A stretch of DNA of 64,000 bases from Bacteroidota bacterium (GTDB lineage Bacteria; Bacteroidota; Bacteroidia; Chitinophagales; Chitinophagaceae). Positions within the stretch are counted from its first letter, which is position 1. Each line of letters begins with the position of its first letter. Positions 7,464-15,937 of the stretch are shown piece by piece. The notes below the pieces were generated by a model. The model had not been told where the DNA came from, did not search any database, and saw only the letters and a list, made by a program, of their open reading frames with translations. The translations under genes and the position numbers were made by a program. The stretch is taken from NCBI GenBank assembly GCA_947448725.1, contig CANFOM010000008.1:1-64000 (forward strand). The letters run 5' to 3'.

Positions 7464-8489
7464 ATGAAAAGATATTTCATGCCAAAGCAAGGGTTTTTTA
7501 TAATTGCTTTATTTTTTTCTTCTATACACTTATTGGCTCAAAATACAGGGGGCAATGCCACTTATAATTTTCTAACCCTTCCTTATAGCGCCAAAGCTTC
7601 TGCATTGGGGGGAATGAATATTAGTGCTATTGGGAATGATTTGGGTTTAGCCATGTTTAATCCCTCCTTATTGGATTCTAGCATGAATGGTGATTTGCAT
7701 TTAAGCATAAGGCCTTATTTTGCCAATATCCAACAATATGATTTTAGTGGGGCCAATTATTGGGCTAAAAAAAAGTGGGTCATTGGATGGGGTGTTCACT
7801 ATATGGATTATGGTACTATTAAAATGACGGATGCGGCTGGAAATGAAATGGGTAATTTTAGACCCAACGATTACATGGCGCAAGTATCTTTGTCTACTTA
7901 TTATATTAGAAATGTTCAACTAGGTACTTCCTTAAAATGGATTCAATCTAATTATGGTATTTATAAGTCTAATGCCATGGCCATTGACGTGGCATTACGC
8001 TATACTTCTTCCAATGAATTAAATCAAGGGAGTATACTTTTGACTAATATAGGAGGACAAATAAAAACTTATACCAATAAAGAAGAGTTGCCTTTTAATT
8101 TAGTTGCGGGTTGGTCTATTAAATTAGAAAAAGCGCCTATTCAATTTTCTGTAACAGCGCAAAGAATATCGGTTTGGAACAATTCGTATTATGATGTTAA
8201 TTATGCCAATCAAGAAGGAGAGAAGGCGCCAGGTGCTATGCAAAATTTATTCAATCATTTGATTATTGGAGCTGAGGCGTATATAGGCAGTCAAGTAGAT
8301 ATTGATTTTGGTTATAATTTTATACGTCGTTTTGATTTGAATGTTCAAAACCAACAAAACTGGTTCAATGGATTGAGTGCAGGGGTGGGGGTTAAATTAC
8401 CGCGCACTAAAATACAATATGGAAATGCTTTTTTTCAAAGAAATTTATACCACCACTTCTCTGTTTTTTATTCCTTGAAAAATAAATAA
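7464..8489 (+). CDS. porQ: Type IX secretion system protein PorQ
   Basis: Outer-membrane beta-barrel protein of the type IX secretion system. In Porphyromonas PorQ works with PorZ in the attachment complex, helping place cargo on the surface. The family signature follows the signal peptide (cleavage near LLAQ-N): GGNATYNFL, then LPYSAKASALGGMN and GLAMFNPSLLD. The rest is a typical alternating barrel pattern ending in an aromatic residue-rich strand (FHHFSVFY-like). Length 341 is normal. A second ATG at 7479 (MPKQG...) fits the promoter position better than 7464. The gene converges tail to tail with the PBP1A-porW pair; the stop codons abut at 8489/8490. Confidence 0.85.
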   Translation: MKRYFMPKQGFFIIALFFSSIHLLAQNTGGNATYNFLTLPYSAKASALGGMNISAIGNDLGLAMFNPSLLDSSMNGDLHLSIRPYFANIQQYDFSGANYWAKKKWVIGWGVHYMDYGTIKMTDAAGNEMGNFRPNDYMAQVSLSTYYIRNVQLGTSLKWIQSNYGIYKSNAMAIDVALRYTSSNELNQGSILLTNIGGQIKTYTNKEELPFNLVAGWSIKLEKAPIQFSVTAQRISVWNNSYYDVNYANQEGEKAPGAMQNLFNHLIIGAEAYIGSQVDIDFGYNFIRRFDLNVQNQQNWFNGLSAGVGVKLPRTKIQYGNAFFQRNLYHHFSVFYSLKNK

Positions 8490-10907
8490 TTAATTTTTCT
8501 TTGGCGGAAAAATAGCTTTAGGTTTTTGCGCTTCCTTATTGGCTTTAGTAGCAGCTTTTTTGGTAGGAGCTTCTTTGGAGCTGATTGGTTTATTGTTATC
8601 AGTCTTATTAACTGTGGCTGGCGTATTGGTTACAGGTAGTTCGTAATCAGATTCTGCTTTTACATCTTCCTTATTTTCTATTTTAATAATATTTTTATCA
8701 AAAGGGATACTGTCCATGGTTACAAAGTCTACATTAAAATCGCTGGTAACATTGGAAGGTCTTTCAAAATTAGCATTGGCGTCTAAATTACAAGCTGGGT
8801 CGTGCGCTACTTTACTCATAAAATTGGCCCAGATGGGTAAGGCAGCATGCGCGCCTTGTCCAAAGTAATTATCAGCAAAACGAATGTATCTATCGTCACA
8901 ACCTACCCAAGCACCCGCTAAAAGTTGTGGAGTATAACCCATAAACCATAAATCACTATTATCGTTTGTCGTTCCTGTTTTACCTGCAATAGATTGAGTA
9001 GGCACATCATAGGAATACATACTTCTTGCAGTACCTTTTGATATCACCCCCTGCATCATGCTTACCACCGAGTAAGCAGTAACCTCATTGATAATTTTTC
9101 TTCTTTGTGGAGAAAAGCTTTCTAATACATTACCATTTTTATCTTCTATTCGATTAATATAAAAAGGTTGTGCATTGTAACCGCCACCAGGGAACATGGT
9201 ATAGGCCTGTACCATTTCGAATAAAGATATTTCACAAGCGCCTAAAGCAATAGATGGGTAGGGTTGAAGATCGGCTTTAACATTGCATTGTTTTAAATAA
9301 TCAACAAATTCTTTGGCCGCTTCATTGCCTTTGCCATTAATTTGTTTCATGATATAAGCCGAAGAACAGTTTCTCGACTCGGCCAATGCTTGTGCCATAG
9401 GCATAGACATTCCAGTACAAGATTTTGTGGTATTAGGCACCATACCATAGCCTTCAAAATTTTGTTGTTGATCTTGCACGATGGTATAAGGAGTAAATCC
9501 AGATTTCTCAATGGCTAAAGAATAGAGTAGTGGTTTAATGGTAGATCCTACTTGTCTTCTTGTATTAATATTGGCATGATCGTATTTAAATGTTTTAAAA
9601 TCCACACCACCTACCCATGCTTTCACTTCCCCTGTATTGGGATCAACCGCTAAAAATCCTGTTTGCAATACCTGTTTATGATATTTTAAGGAATCATAAG
9701 GGCTCATGATGGTGTCGATGTATCTATTCTTGTTCCAAGCAAACACGCGCATCGGAAGGGGGTCGTTAAAAGTTTTTCTAATTACTTGTTCATCTATATC
9801 CTCTTTTTTCATATTCCTCCAACGATCGGTTTGTTTAATAGCCAATTCCAATTGACTGCTAAATTCTTTCCAAATGGTGCCTGATTTTATATTGCTTTGC
9901 TGGTTGAATTCTTTTTGTAAATAAGCCATATGTTTGGCCACGGCTTCCTCTGCATACAATTGCATTCTTGGGTTAATGGTGGTGTATATTTTTAAACCAT
10001 CGCGATATAAATCGTAAGGATCGCCATTATTTTTTTTATGTTCTTTACACCACTTTTTCATGTACTCGCCCAATGTCATTCTAAAATAGGGGCCAAGTCC
10101 ATTATTTTGATCCAGCTTTCTAAAATTGGTAGCTATGGGTAATTTTTTACATCCTTCTGCTTGCTCATTGGTAATATATTTTTGACCAGCCATTCTATTT
10201 AAAACCAAGTTTCTTCTTTCTAAAGCCAATTTAGGATTTCTATTAGGGTTGTATTTGGTAGGAGCATTAATCATACCTATTAATAAGGCTGCTTCCTCAA
10301 TGCTTAAACGATCGGGTTCCTTTTGAAAGAAAGTACGGGAAGCATTGCTTACACCAAATACATTTTCACTAAAGGGAACTGTATTTAGGTATAAAGTGAT
10401 AATTTCTTGTTTGGTAAAATTCCTTTCTAATTTAATGGCGATAATGCTTTCCTTAATTTTTTGAATAAACCTTAATAGCTTACTCTTAGTACTCCAATTA
10501 TCGGTAAATAAATTTTTAGCAGTTTGCATGGTAATGGTAGATGCACCTCCTTGACTTCCTAAAAAAGCCACGGCCCTCATTAAACCTTCTCCGTCTATCC
10601 CATAATGATCATAAAAACGTTTGTCTTCGGTAGCGACCAATGCTTGTAATAAATAAGGGCTAATGTCACGGTACTTAACACTAATTCTGTCTTCCAAGTA
10701 AAACTTACCCATAGGGGTAGCGTCTTGTGCATATACTTGGCTGGCTAGGGATGCCGTTGGATTTTCGATATCGTTTAAATTTGGCATATCACCTATCCAT
10801 CCCCAATTTAACATCAATAGGAATAATATAAATACGCCGGCAGTAATAAAATAGTACTTCCAAAAGAGTCGTACCCAGTTTTTGGATTGATGCGCAGGTT
10901 GGTTCAC
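8490..10907 (-). CDS. Penicillin-binding protein 1A, bifunctional transglycosylase/transpeptidase
   Basis: Class A PBP that polymerises and cross-links peptidoglycan at the inner membrane. One N-terminal transmembrane helix (about 16-36), then the GT51 glycosyltransferase with catalytic Glu94 in TEDKRFYDHYG. The transpeptidase domain has SxxK at Ser455-Lys458 (GSTIKPL), an SRN motif in ESRNCSSAY, and KTGTTND from Lys643. The C-terminus after about residue 720 is a Lys/Pro/Ala-rich tail (TKKAATKANKEAQKPK), probably unstructured. Length 805 fits the family. It starts 10 bases after the porW-like gene, so the two are co-transcribed, linking wall synthesis with a T9SS component. Confidence 0.95.
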   Translation of the reverse strand: MNQPAHQSKNWVRLFWKYYFITAGVFILFLLMLNWGWIGDMPNLNDIENPTASLASQVYAQDATPMGKFYLEDRISVKYRDISPYLLQALVATEDKRFYDHYGIDGEGLMRAVAFLGSQGGASTITMQTAKNLFTDNWSTKSKLLRFIQKIKESIIAIKLERNFTKQEIITLYLNTVPFSENVFGVSNASRTFFQKEPDRLSIEEAALLIGMINAPTKYNPNRNPKLALERRNLVLNRMAGQKYITNEQAEGCKKLPIATNFRKLDQNNGLGPYFRMTLGEYMKKWCKEHKKNNGDPYDLYRDGLKIYTTINPRMQLYAEEAVAKHMAYLQKEFNQQSNIKSGTIWKEFSSQLELAIKQTDRWRNMKKEDIDEQVIRKTFNDPLPMRVFAWNKNRYIDTIMSPYDSLKYHKQVLQTGFLAVDPNTGEVKAWVGGVDFKTFKYDHANINTRRQVGSTIKPLLYSLAIEKSGFTPYTIVQDQQQNFEGYGMVPNTTKSCTGMSMPMAQALAESRNCSSAYIMKQINGKGNEAAKEFVDYLKQCNVKADLQPYPSIALGACEISLFEMVQAYTMFPGGGYNAQPFYINRIEDKNGNVLESFSPQRRKIINEVTAYSVVSMMQGVISKGTARSMYSYDVPTQSIAGKTGTTNDNSDLWFMGYTPQLLAGAWVGCDDRYIRFADNYFGQGAHAALPIWANFMSKVAHDPACNLDANANFERPSNVTSDFNVDFVTMDSIPFDKNIIKIENKEDVKAESDYELPVTNTPATVNKTDNNKPISSKEAPTKKAATKANKEAQKPKAIFPPKKN

Positions 10908-10917
10908 TAAATTATAT

Positions 10918-13900
10918 TTATGGTTTGTAAATATTTTGGATCATAAACTGTTCGTATTTTTTTAAATCATCTGGAGTCTTAATTAAGATAATATTCGATT
11001 TCCCAAATAAATACAATTGGTATTGTTTTGTTGGTACAAATGAAATAATTTCTTTGCTTAGTCTCGGCTTTATTTTATTTAAGTAGGCACTGGCGTTTAT
11101 TCTGTTATTAAAAGAGCCAATCCACACAATATAAGTAAAGTCGTCAAATTGAATGTAAGTTACATTTAATTTTTGCTTGCTAAACTCTTCATTATTTAAT
11201 AAGTTAAATGCATTTTGGATTTCTTTAACAAAGCTAGCACTTACTTTATTGGTAAAAAGTGCAATATAATGTTGCTCCAAGCTATCATTTTCAAAACTAA
11301 TAACTTCAGGAACTAGGCTGTCCGTTGTATTTTTTTTATCAATTGTTTTAGTCAAGGACTTGATAGTTAAAGTAGGGTTGTCCTTAGTAACTACTTTTTG
11401 GGTAAGGGTGCTCGTTTGAGCTAAAGGGGCCAAAGGCGTAATGATTAAGTTGGGTTCTTCTTTGATACGAACAAAAGGCAACTCTTTAATTACCTTTTTT
11501 AATTTCATAGTATCAAGGTAGGTTTCGGTTATTTTTCTATTATTAATTTCTGTTAAAATAGTGTTTGCTTTGTCTTTGATTCTTTCGCTTTTATTGGAAC
11601 TAATAATGGAATCTAATAATTTAATGGCTAAGCTGTCTCTTCTTTGTTGAGCATACATTTTCACCTTTAAAAATTGATAAGGAAAATACCATTTACTTCC
11701 TTTTAAACTAGTATTTAAGCTAGAACTTGTGTTTGCAAAACCATCCCAATTGCCAATTTGAGTTAAAAAGTAAGCTTCTTTATAACTTTCAACCAGCGCA
11801 TTATCTTTATTTTTTTTATCTAATGCCTCATTTTTTTTGGTGATGTAAAAGCCAGTTGGGAATTGAGTTAATACAATTTGAATAATGCTATCGGCTATTG
11901 CTGGCTTACTATCATGTATGTATTGACTCGCTAAATCTAACATAGCTCTTTCGGTAATCACTGGGTCAATATTCTTTTTTATTATTTTTACATAAATAGG
12001 GTAGGCTTTCTCAAAATCATTTAATTGTAGCAAAAATAATTGTGCATTGGCTATTGCCGCATTATTCCATGCAGTCATGGAACTTGACAATGAAATGGCG
12101 TCTTTAATTAAAACGATTGGTAGGGTATCAGTATCAATGCTGGTATTGCCTTTATTCAAAGAATTTCCATTTGCATTAGGATTGGACAAAGGGTTATTAC
12201 CCTGATTATTTCCAGGGCCATTCCCCTGATTATTCCCAGGACTATTCCCTTGACCATTCCCATTTTTATTATTTGCGTAAGCTATATTGGGGCTTGTTTT
12301 TCTTCTCCATTGATCTACATTGGGTCTTTCTCCCCATTTTTTAATAAAGGTTTGTTTTCCTTGCTGAACAGTGCTTTTATTATCAAAGTAAAAGTCGGTA
12401 TTAGAGGAGTTGCTATTATTGTAGTTATTGAGTAGGGTGGCGTTGATATTTTCTTCAACAGCATATTGAGCAGTTGATTTAATAACCTTGTCAAGAAATA
12501 AATTCTTATGAAGCAATTTTGTATTGCTTAGTCTTTTTTGCCAAATGCTAGAGAAAGCTTCTTGTTGATTGGGCGTTAAATCATAAATAAATTGTAGCGT
12601 GTCTTGAAGTTTAATAATTTTATCATTTTTTTCGATATCACTCATCCATTTTTTTCTTAATTCAATGGTTTCGAAATTAGGGTTTGTTTTTAATACTCCT
12701 ATTAAGCTATCATAAGCAATTTTTGTAATAGTATAATCTTCAATAGTATAATTGATGCTACCTAGTAGTTCAAATGCTTTTTGTTTTTGTTTTAAATTGC
12801 TATTATTTTTTTTGATAGAATAAACAAGCCAGTCGGTAGCATTTTTGTATGATTTATTTTGAATAGCTAGTTTTGCCATTTCAAAATAGATGATATCCGT
12901 ATAAGGTTTGTATTTATCTCTTTTGGTCATTTTTTCTAATGCATAGGCCAATTCTAACCAAGGGGTATTGGCATTTTTTGAATCAATAGTGATGATGGCA
13001 ATTTTTGCATACACAGCCACAATAGGGTTGGTGGCATATTGCTCTGCTTTTTTATACCAGCTGTAAGCCTTTTTCCAGTTTTCTGCTTTTTGCCATAATT
13101 GTGCAATTAAATAATACCATCTTGTTTTGGCAGCGTCATCTAAAGCATTGGGCAATGCATTTTCAAGAGCAGCGGCCGCTTTGTCATTTACTTCCATTAA
13201 ATAATAGCCATAAGCCATTTGCTCATTCAAGAAAGGTTGAAGCCTTTTGGGGAATAGGGCATCTGATTGTAACAACTGCAATAAACTCATTCCTTCATTT
13301 AATTCGCCAATTTCAAAATAGTTTCTTGCTTGCCATATCATACTTTCATTTCTCACATTCACATTCTCCCATAACCGATTCTTTTCGGGGGTGGCAATAC
13401 TAAATTTACCTTTGGTGTTTCTTACATTACTTCCAACTGGAATATCGGCTCCATTTTCTTTTTCGTCAAAGGAGTAGTTAATAAATTGCAAAATACTACC
13501 TGCAGTATCAAAATTCTTATGAAACAAATAAGCTTTTGCTAACATAAGATAAGCATCGTCAACATAATTACTTCTTAAATCATGCAATACAATATTCGCA
13601 TTGCATCGATAGACCATAGAGTCTAAACTGTGTTTAGCAGTAGCACTTAAATCATAATCGTAAAAACTAATTAAGGAAGTATAATCATCTTGGTACTCAG
13701 TTCTTACTTTTAGTAAATTTTCATTGAATTCTTCTTCGGCATTAAATAAATAGTTAAACTGAGAAACTGTATTTTGATAAGCCCTTCGCCCCAAACTATA
13801 TTTTGTTTTTAAAAGGCGTTCATAGGGTAAGGGTCTTTCCACCTCTCTAAATACTCCTTTTTTAATGGTGCTGTTTACTGCACTATCTGCTTTTGCCTGA

Positions 13901-14133
13901 ATTTGGTTGGCTTTGCTATAAAATATACCCTTTATTCTTTTTTGATTAGAATCTAAAATTTTATTGATGCTTTTGATTAATTTGGTATCGTTGATATTAA
14001 TCAATCCTGATGTACTGTCGGTCTTTTTTTTAGAAGTATCCTGCGCACTTAAACCAAGTGGCAAAACTAGGCTAAAGCAAATTGCCCAAAACCAATAACT
14101 GTAATATTTAAAAGGGACTCGTCTTCTTTGCAT
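10918..14133 (-). CDS. porW: TPR-rich T9SS component, PorW/SprE-like
   Basis: A 1071-residue exported protein with N-terminal signal sequence (hydrophobic WFWAICFSLVLPLGLSAQ). Many helical TPR-like repeats cover about 180-500 and 690-830. A Gly/Asn/Pro-rich low-complexity linker sits at about 622-664 (NGQGNSPGNNQGNGPG type). The C-terminal 110 residues match the end domain of the SprE/PorW family: IVWIGSFNNRINASAYLNKI, then FVPTKQYQLYLFGKSNI and DDLKKYEQFMIQNIYKP. SprE/PorW proteins are required for gliding or type IX secretion and link periplasmic and outer-membrane parts of the machine. Unlike described PorW lipoproteins, I see no clean lipobox here. The PBP1A gene follows 10 bases downstream and porQ lies next to it, which supports the assignment. 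A generic TPR protein is the alternative. Confidence 0.7.
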   Translation of the reverse strand: MQRRRVPFKYYSYWFWAICFSLVLPLGLSAQDTSKKKTDSTSGLININDTKLIKSINKILDSNQKRIKGIFYSKANQIQAKADSAVNSTIKKGVFREVERPLPYERLLKTKYSLGRRAYQNTVSQFNYLFNAEEEFNENLLKVRTEYQDDYTSLISFYDYDLSATAKHSLDSMVYRCNANIVLHDLRSNYVDDAYLMLAKAYLFHKNFDTAGSILQFINYSFDEKENGADIPVGSNVRNTKGKFSIATPEKNRLWENVNVRNESMIWQARNYFEIGELNEGMSLLQLLQSDALFPKRLQPFLNEQMAYGYYLMEVNDKAAAALENALPNALDDAAKTRWYYLIAQLWQKAENWKKAYSWYKKAEQYATNPIVAVYAKIAIITIDSKNANTPWLELAYALEKMTKRDKYKPYTDIIYFEMAKLAIQNKSYKNATDWLVYSIKKNNSNLKQKQKAFELLGSINYTIEDYTITKIAYDSLIGVLKTNPNFETIELRKKWMSDIEKNDKIIKLQDTLQFIYDLTPNQQEAFSSIWQKRLSNTKLLHKNLFLDKVIKSTAQYAVEENINATLLNNYNNSNSSNTDFYFDNKSTVQQGKQTFIKKWGERPNVDQWRRKTSPNIAYANNKNGNGQGNSPGNNQGNGPGNNQGNNPLSNPNANGNSLNKGNTSIDTDTLPIVLIKDAISLSSSMTAWNNAAIANAQLFLLQLNDFEKAYPIYVKIIKKNIDPVITERAMLDLASQYIHDSKPAIADSIIQIVLTQFPTGFYITKKNEALDKKNKDNALVESYKEAYFLTQIGNWDGFANTSSSLNTSLKGSKWYFPYQFLKVKMYAQQRRDSLAIKLLDSIISSNKSERIKDKANTILTEINNRKITETYLDTMKLKKVIKELPFVRIKEEPNLIITPLAPLAQTSTLTQKVVTKDNPTLTIKSLTKTIDKKNTTDSLVPEVISFENDSLEQHYIALFTNKVSASFVKEIQNAFNLLNNEEFSKQKLNVTYIQFDDFTYIVWIGSFNNRINASAYLNKIKPRLSKEIISFVPTKQYQLYLFGKSNIILIKTPDDLKKYEQFMIQNIYKP

Positions 14134-14226
14134 AATCGGGTTAAAAACAGCTTAAAAATACATTTATTTCCTATTATTTACTTAAAAAAATAGAATCCAT
14201 CGTATCTTTAACAAGCTTTCAATTTT

Positions 14227-14622
14227 ATGCCAAATTTAGACATCAATAATACGTTTAAGCGGACCAGTAATACCTATCGATTGGTGATTATGAACGACGA
14301 TACCTATGACGAGGTATTGGCCTTTAGATTGTCAAGAAGATCGGTGTATTTAGGAGTGAGCATTACTTTTATATTATTAGTTGGAATGACTATTGCCTTG
14401 ATTGCTTTTACGCCACTTAGGTATTATATTCCTGGATATGGCACCAAAGAAAGTAGAACGGCACTTCAATTGTTAAAAATTCGTACCGATTCTTTAGAGC
14501 AGTCCATTCATTATAAAGAACAATATTTAGAAGGCATTAAAAAAGTGTTATCGGATGGCAATCCTAAGCAATTGGATACCTTGCCATTGAAATTGCCCGA
14601 GAATAAACAATCTTTTGATTAA
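14227..14622 (+). CDS. Short membrane protein matching the N-terminus of M23 peptidases
   Basis: A 131-residue protein. Residues 1-35 (NTYRLVIMNDDTYDEVLAFRLSRRSVY) and the single transmembrane helix (about 43-63) followed by FTPLRYYIPGYG match the N-terminal region common to Bacteroidota M23/LytM family envelope peptidases. Those are usually about 290-330 residues and continue through a coiled coil to the peptidase domain. Here a short coiled coil (LKIRTDSLEQSIHYKEQYLEGI) ends at residue 131 and no LytM domain follows. The stop codon overlaps the next ATG by one base (TAATG), so translation is coupled to the AtpZ-like gene. It could be a truncated peptidase or a genuine short scaffold form. 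A TATCTTTA box lies at 14203-14210. Confidence 0.6.
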   Translation: MPNLDINNTFKRTSNTYRLVIMNDDTYDEVLAFRLSRRSVYLGVSITFILLVGMTIALIAFTPLRYYIPGYGTKESRTALQLLKIRTDSLEQSIHYKEQYLEGIKKVLSDGNPKQLDTLPLKLPENKQSFD

Positions 14623-14855
14623 TGTCTAGTCATTCTACTGAAAAAAAATCTTCCAACAGGGAACCTAATTATAATTGGTCTAAATATATTGGGCTAGGGT
14701 CACAGTTAATAGTTGGTTTATTAATCACCTTATTCGTTGGCAAGAAACTAGATGAATATTTTAACAAACATTCCTTTTTTGCTTGGTTAACGCCAACCTT
14801 ATTTATATTGGTGGTTTTAATTAGTGTGGTAAGAGATACTCAAAACAAAAAATAA
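14622..14855 (+). CDS. AtpZ/AtpI family protein
   Basis: A 77-residue protein with two predicted transmembrane helices (GLGSQLIVGLLITLFVGKKL and FFAWLTPTLFILVVLISVV). It matches the AtpZ family, small proteins normally encoded upstream of F-type ATP synthase subunits and linked to assembly or divalent cation transport. The first ATG overlaps the previous stop codon, so the genes are coupled. The six-base gap to the next gene also suggests an operon. No other ATP synthase subunit follows in this window, which is unusual for AtpZ. Confidence 0.8.
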   Translation: MSSHSTEKKSSNREPNYNWSKYIGLGSQLIVGLLITLFVGKKLDEYFNKHSFFAWLTPTLFILVVLISVVRDTQNKK

Positions 14856-14861
14856 AATCGA

Positions 14862-15233
14862 ATGTTTAAAAATAAAACACAATCGGTACTGTTGCTTTTT
14901 GTAGCGGTCAATTTATTTGGATTTTTAGCACAGAAAGGGTTTTTAGCTACTTCCCTTAAAATTAATTTTCTATTAGTAGTGAATGCGATGTTAATGCTTA
15001 TGTATTTTGTAAATGCTATTAGAATTAAACAAGTGGATAAAACCAATCCCAATGCTATGATTAGGTCGGTAATGATGGGCACTTTACTAAAAATGGTTGT
15101 TTTTGTTAGCGTAGCCATGGTGTATACCACTCAAGTTAAAGTACCGGTGGGAATACCCACTTTAATGACCAGCATGGGCTTGTATCTTTTTTATACTTGG
15201 CTAGAGATTAAAGGAGAAGTATACAAGAAGTAA
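14862..15233 (+). CDS. Small membrane protein, probable ATP synthase subunit I-like
   Basis: A 123-residue protein with about four hydrophobic helices: residues 8-26, 31-52, 66-86 and 95-115. No soluble domain or catalytic motif is visible. Its size, topology and place six bases after an AtpZ-like gene match the AtpI-like proteins that sit at the head of F0F1 operons in Bacteroidota, where AtpI assists assembly of the c-ring. The family assignment rests mainly on context; the sequence alone only supports a membrane protein. Confidence 0.55.
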   Translation: MFKNKTQSVLLLFVAVNLFGFLAQKGFLATSLKINFLLVVNAMLMLMYFVNAIRIKQVDKTNPNAMIRSVMMGTLLKMVVFVSVAMVYTTQVKVPVGIPTLMTSMGLYLFYTWLEIKGEVYKK

Positions 15234-15258
15234 TTAAATTATTTAATATTTTCCAACA

Positions 15259-15888
15259 TTGTCCAAGGTCGAACATCCACTTCATGCACTTGCTCATTAT
15301 CTCCCAGAGGGGGCTTTTGAACCTGTGGTGCAACTCATTCATCAATACAAAGTTCATTTAACGGTTACCAGAGCGCGCAAATCGGTTTTAGGTGATTATA
15401 GACATCCATTTATGGGCTCTAATCATAAAATAACTGTCAATGGCAATTTAAATAAGTATGAGTTTTTAATTACTCTTTTACATGAATTGGCGCATCTGTT
15501 GTGTTTTGAGCAATATAAAAATAGGGTAGAAGCACATGGCAAAGAATGGAAACAGATTTATGGAAATTTATTAGGGGGCTTTATAGATTTAAATTTATTT
15601 CCGCTGGATATTACTAAGAGTTTGAAAAAAACATTACTCAATCCTGCAGCCACCGCCAATGGGGAAACTGCTTTGTTATTGGTTTTGAGGCAGTACAATA
15701 AGGTAAATGCATCAGGAGCAGTGGTGTTAGCCAATTTGCCAGACGGAACTTTATTTACTGCCGAAAAAGGAGCTGTCTTTAAAAAAATTAAATTACGTCG
15801 TAAGCGTATTGAATGTTTACAAGTAACAACAGGAAATATATATTTATTTAGTGCACTAACAGAAGTGCAAGTAGTGAAAAATTATTAG
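15259..15888 (+). CDS. SprT-like zinc metalloprotease-domain protein
   Basis: A 209-residue protein with the SprT-like zincin motif HELAH (His75, Glu76, His79) and a third ligand in EAHGKEW (His93). The AHGKEWKQIY pattern is typical of SprT/Spartan-like folds. The C-terminal half has no recognised zinc ribbon but a basic cluster (FKKIKLRRKRIECLQ) that might bind nucleic acid. The predicted start is TTG at 15259 (MSKVEHPL); no ATG lies early in the frame. Whether bacterial members cleave DNA-protein cross-links as Spartan does is not established. It lies 25 bases after the AtpI-like gene and converges on sucC. Confidence 0.8.
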   Translation: MSKVEHPLHALAHYLPEGAFEPVVQLIHQYKVHLTVTRARKSVLGDYRHPFMGSNHKITVNGNLNKYEFLITLLHELAHLLCFEQYKNRVEAHGKEWKQIYGNLLGGFIDLNLFPLDITKSLKKTLLNPAATANGETALLLVLRQYNKVNASGAVVLANLPDGTLFTAEKGAVFKKIKLRRKRIECLQVTTGNIYLFSALTEVQVVKNY

Positions 15889-15891
15889 AGT

Positions 15892-15937
15892 ATAATTCAA
15901 AGCCCATAAATTCTTCGAATTTGGGCTGTAGAATTAT
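15892..15937. terminator. Intergenic stem-loop between sprT-like gene and sucC
   Basis: Nested inverted repeat: ATAATTC (15892-15898) with GAATTAT (15931-15937), AGCCC (15901-15905) with GGGCT (15923-15927), and AAATT with AATTT around loop CTTCG. It sits between convergent genes and likely serves both strands. It lacks a long T-run. Confidence 0.6.

Noticed and set aside
12130-12270. Gly/Asn/Pro repeat in the porW-like gene considered as a CRISPR-like or VNTR array
   Set aside because: It is an in-frame low-complexity linker of short, irregular units; no spacers or leader.
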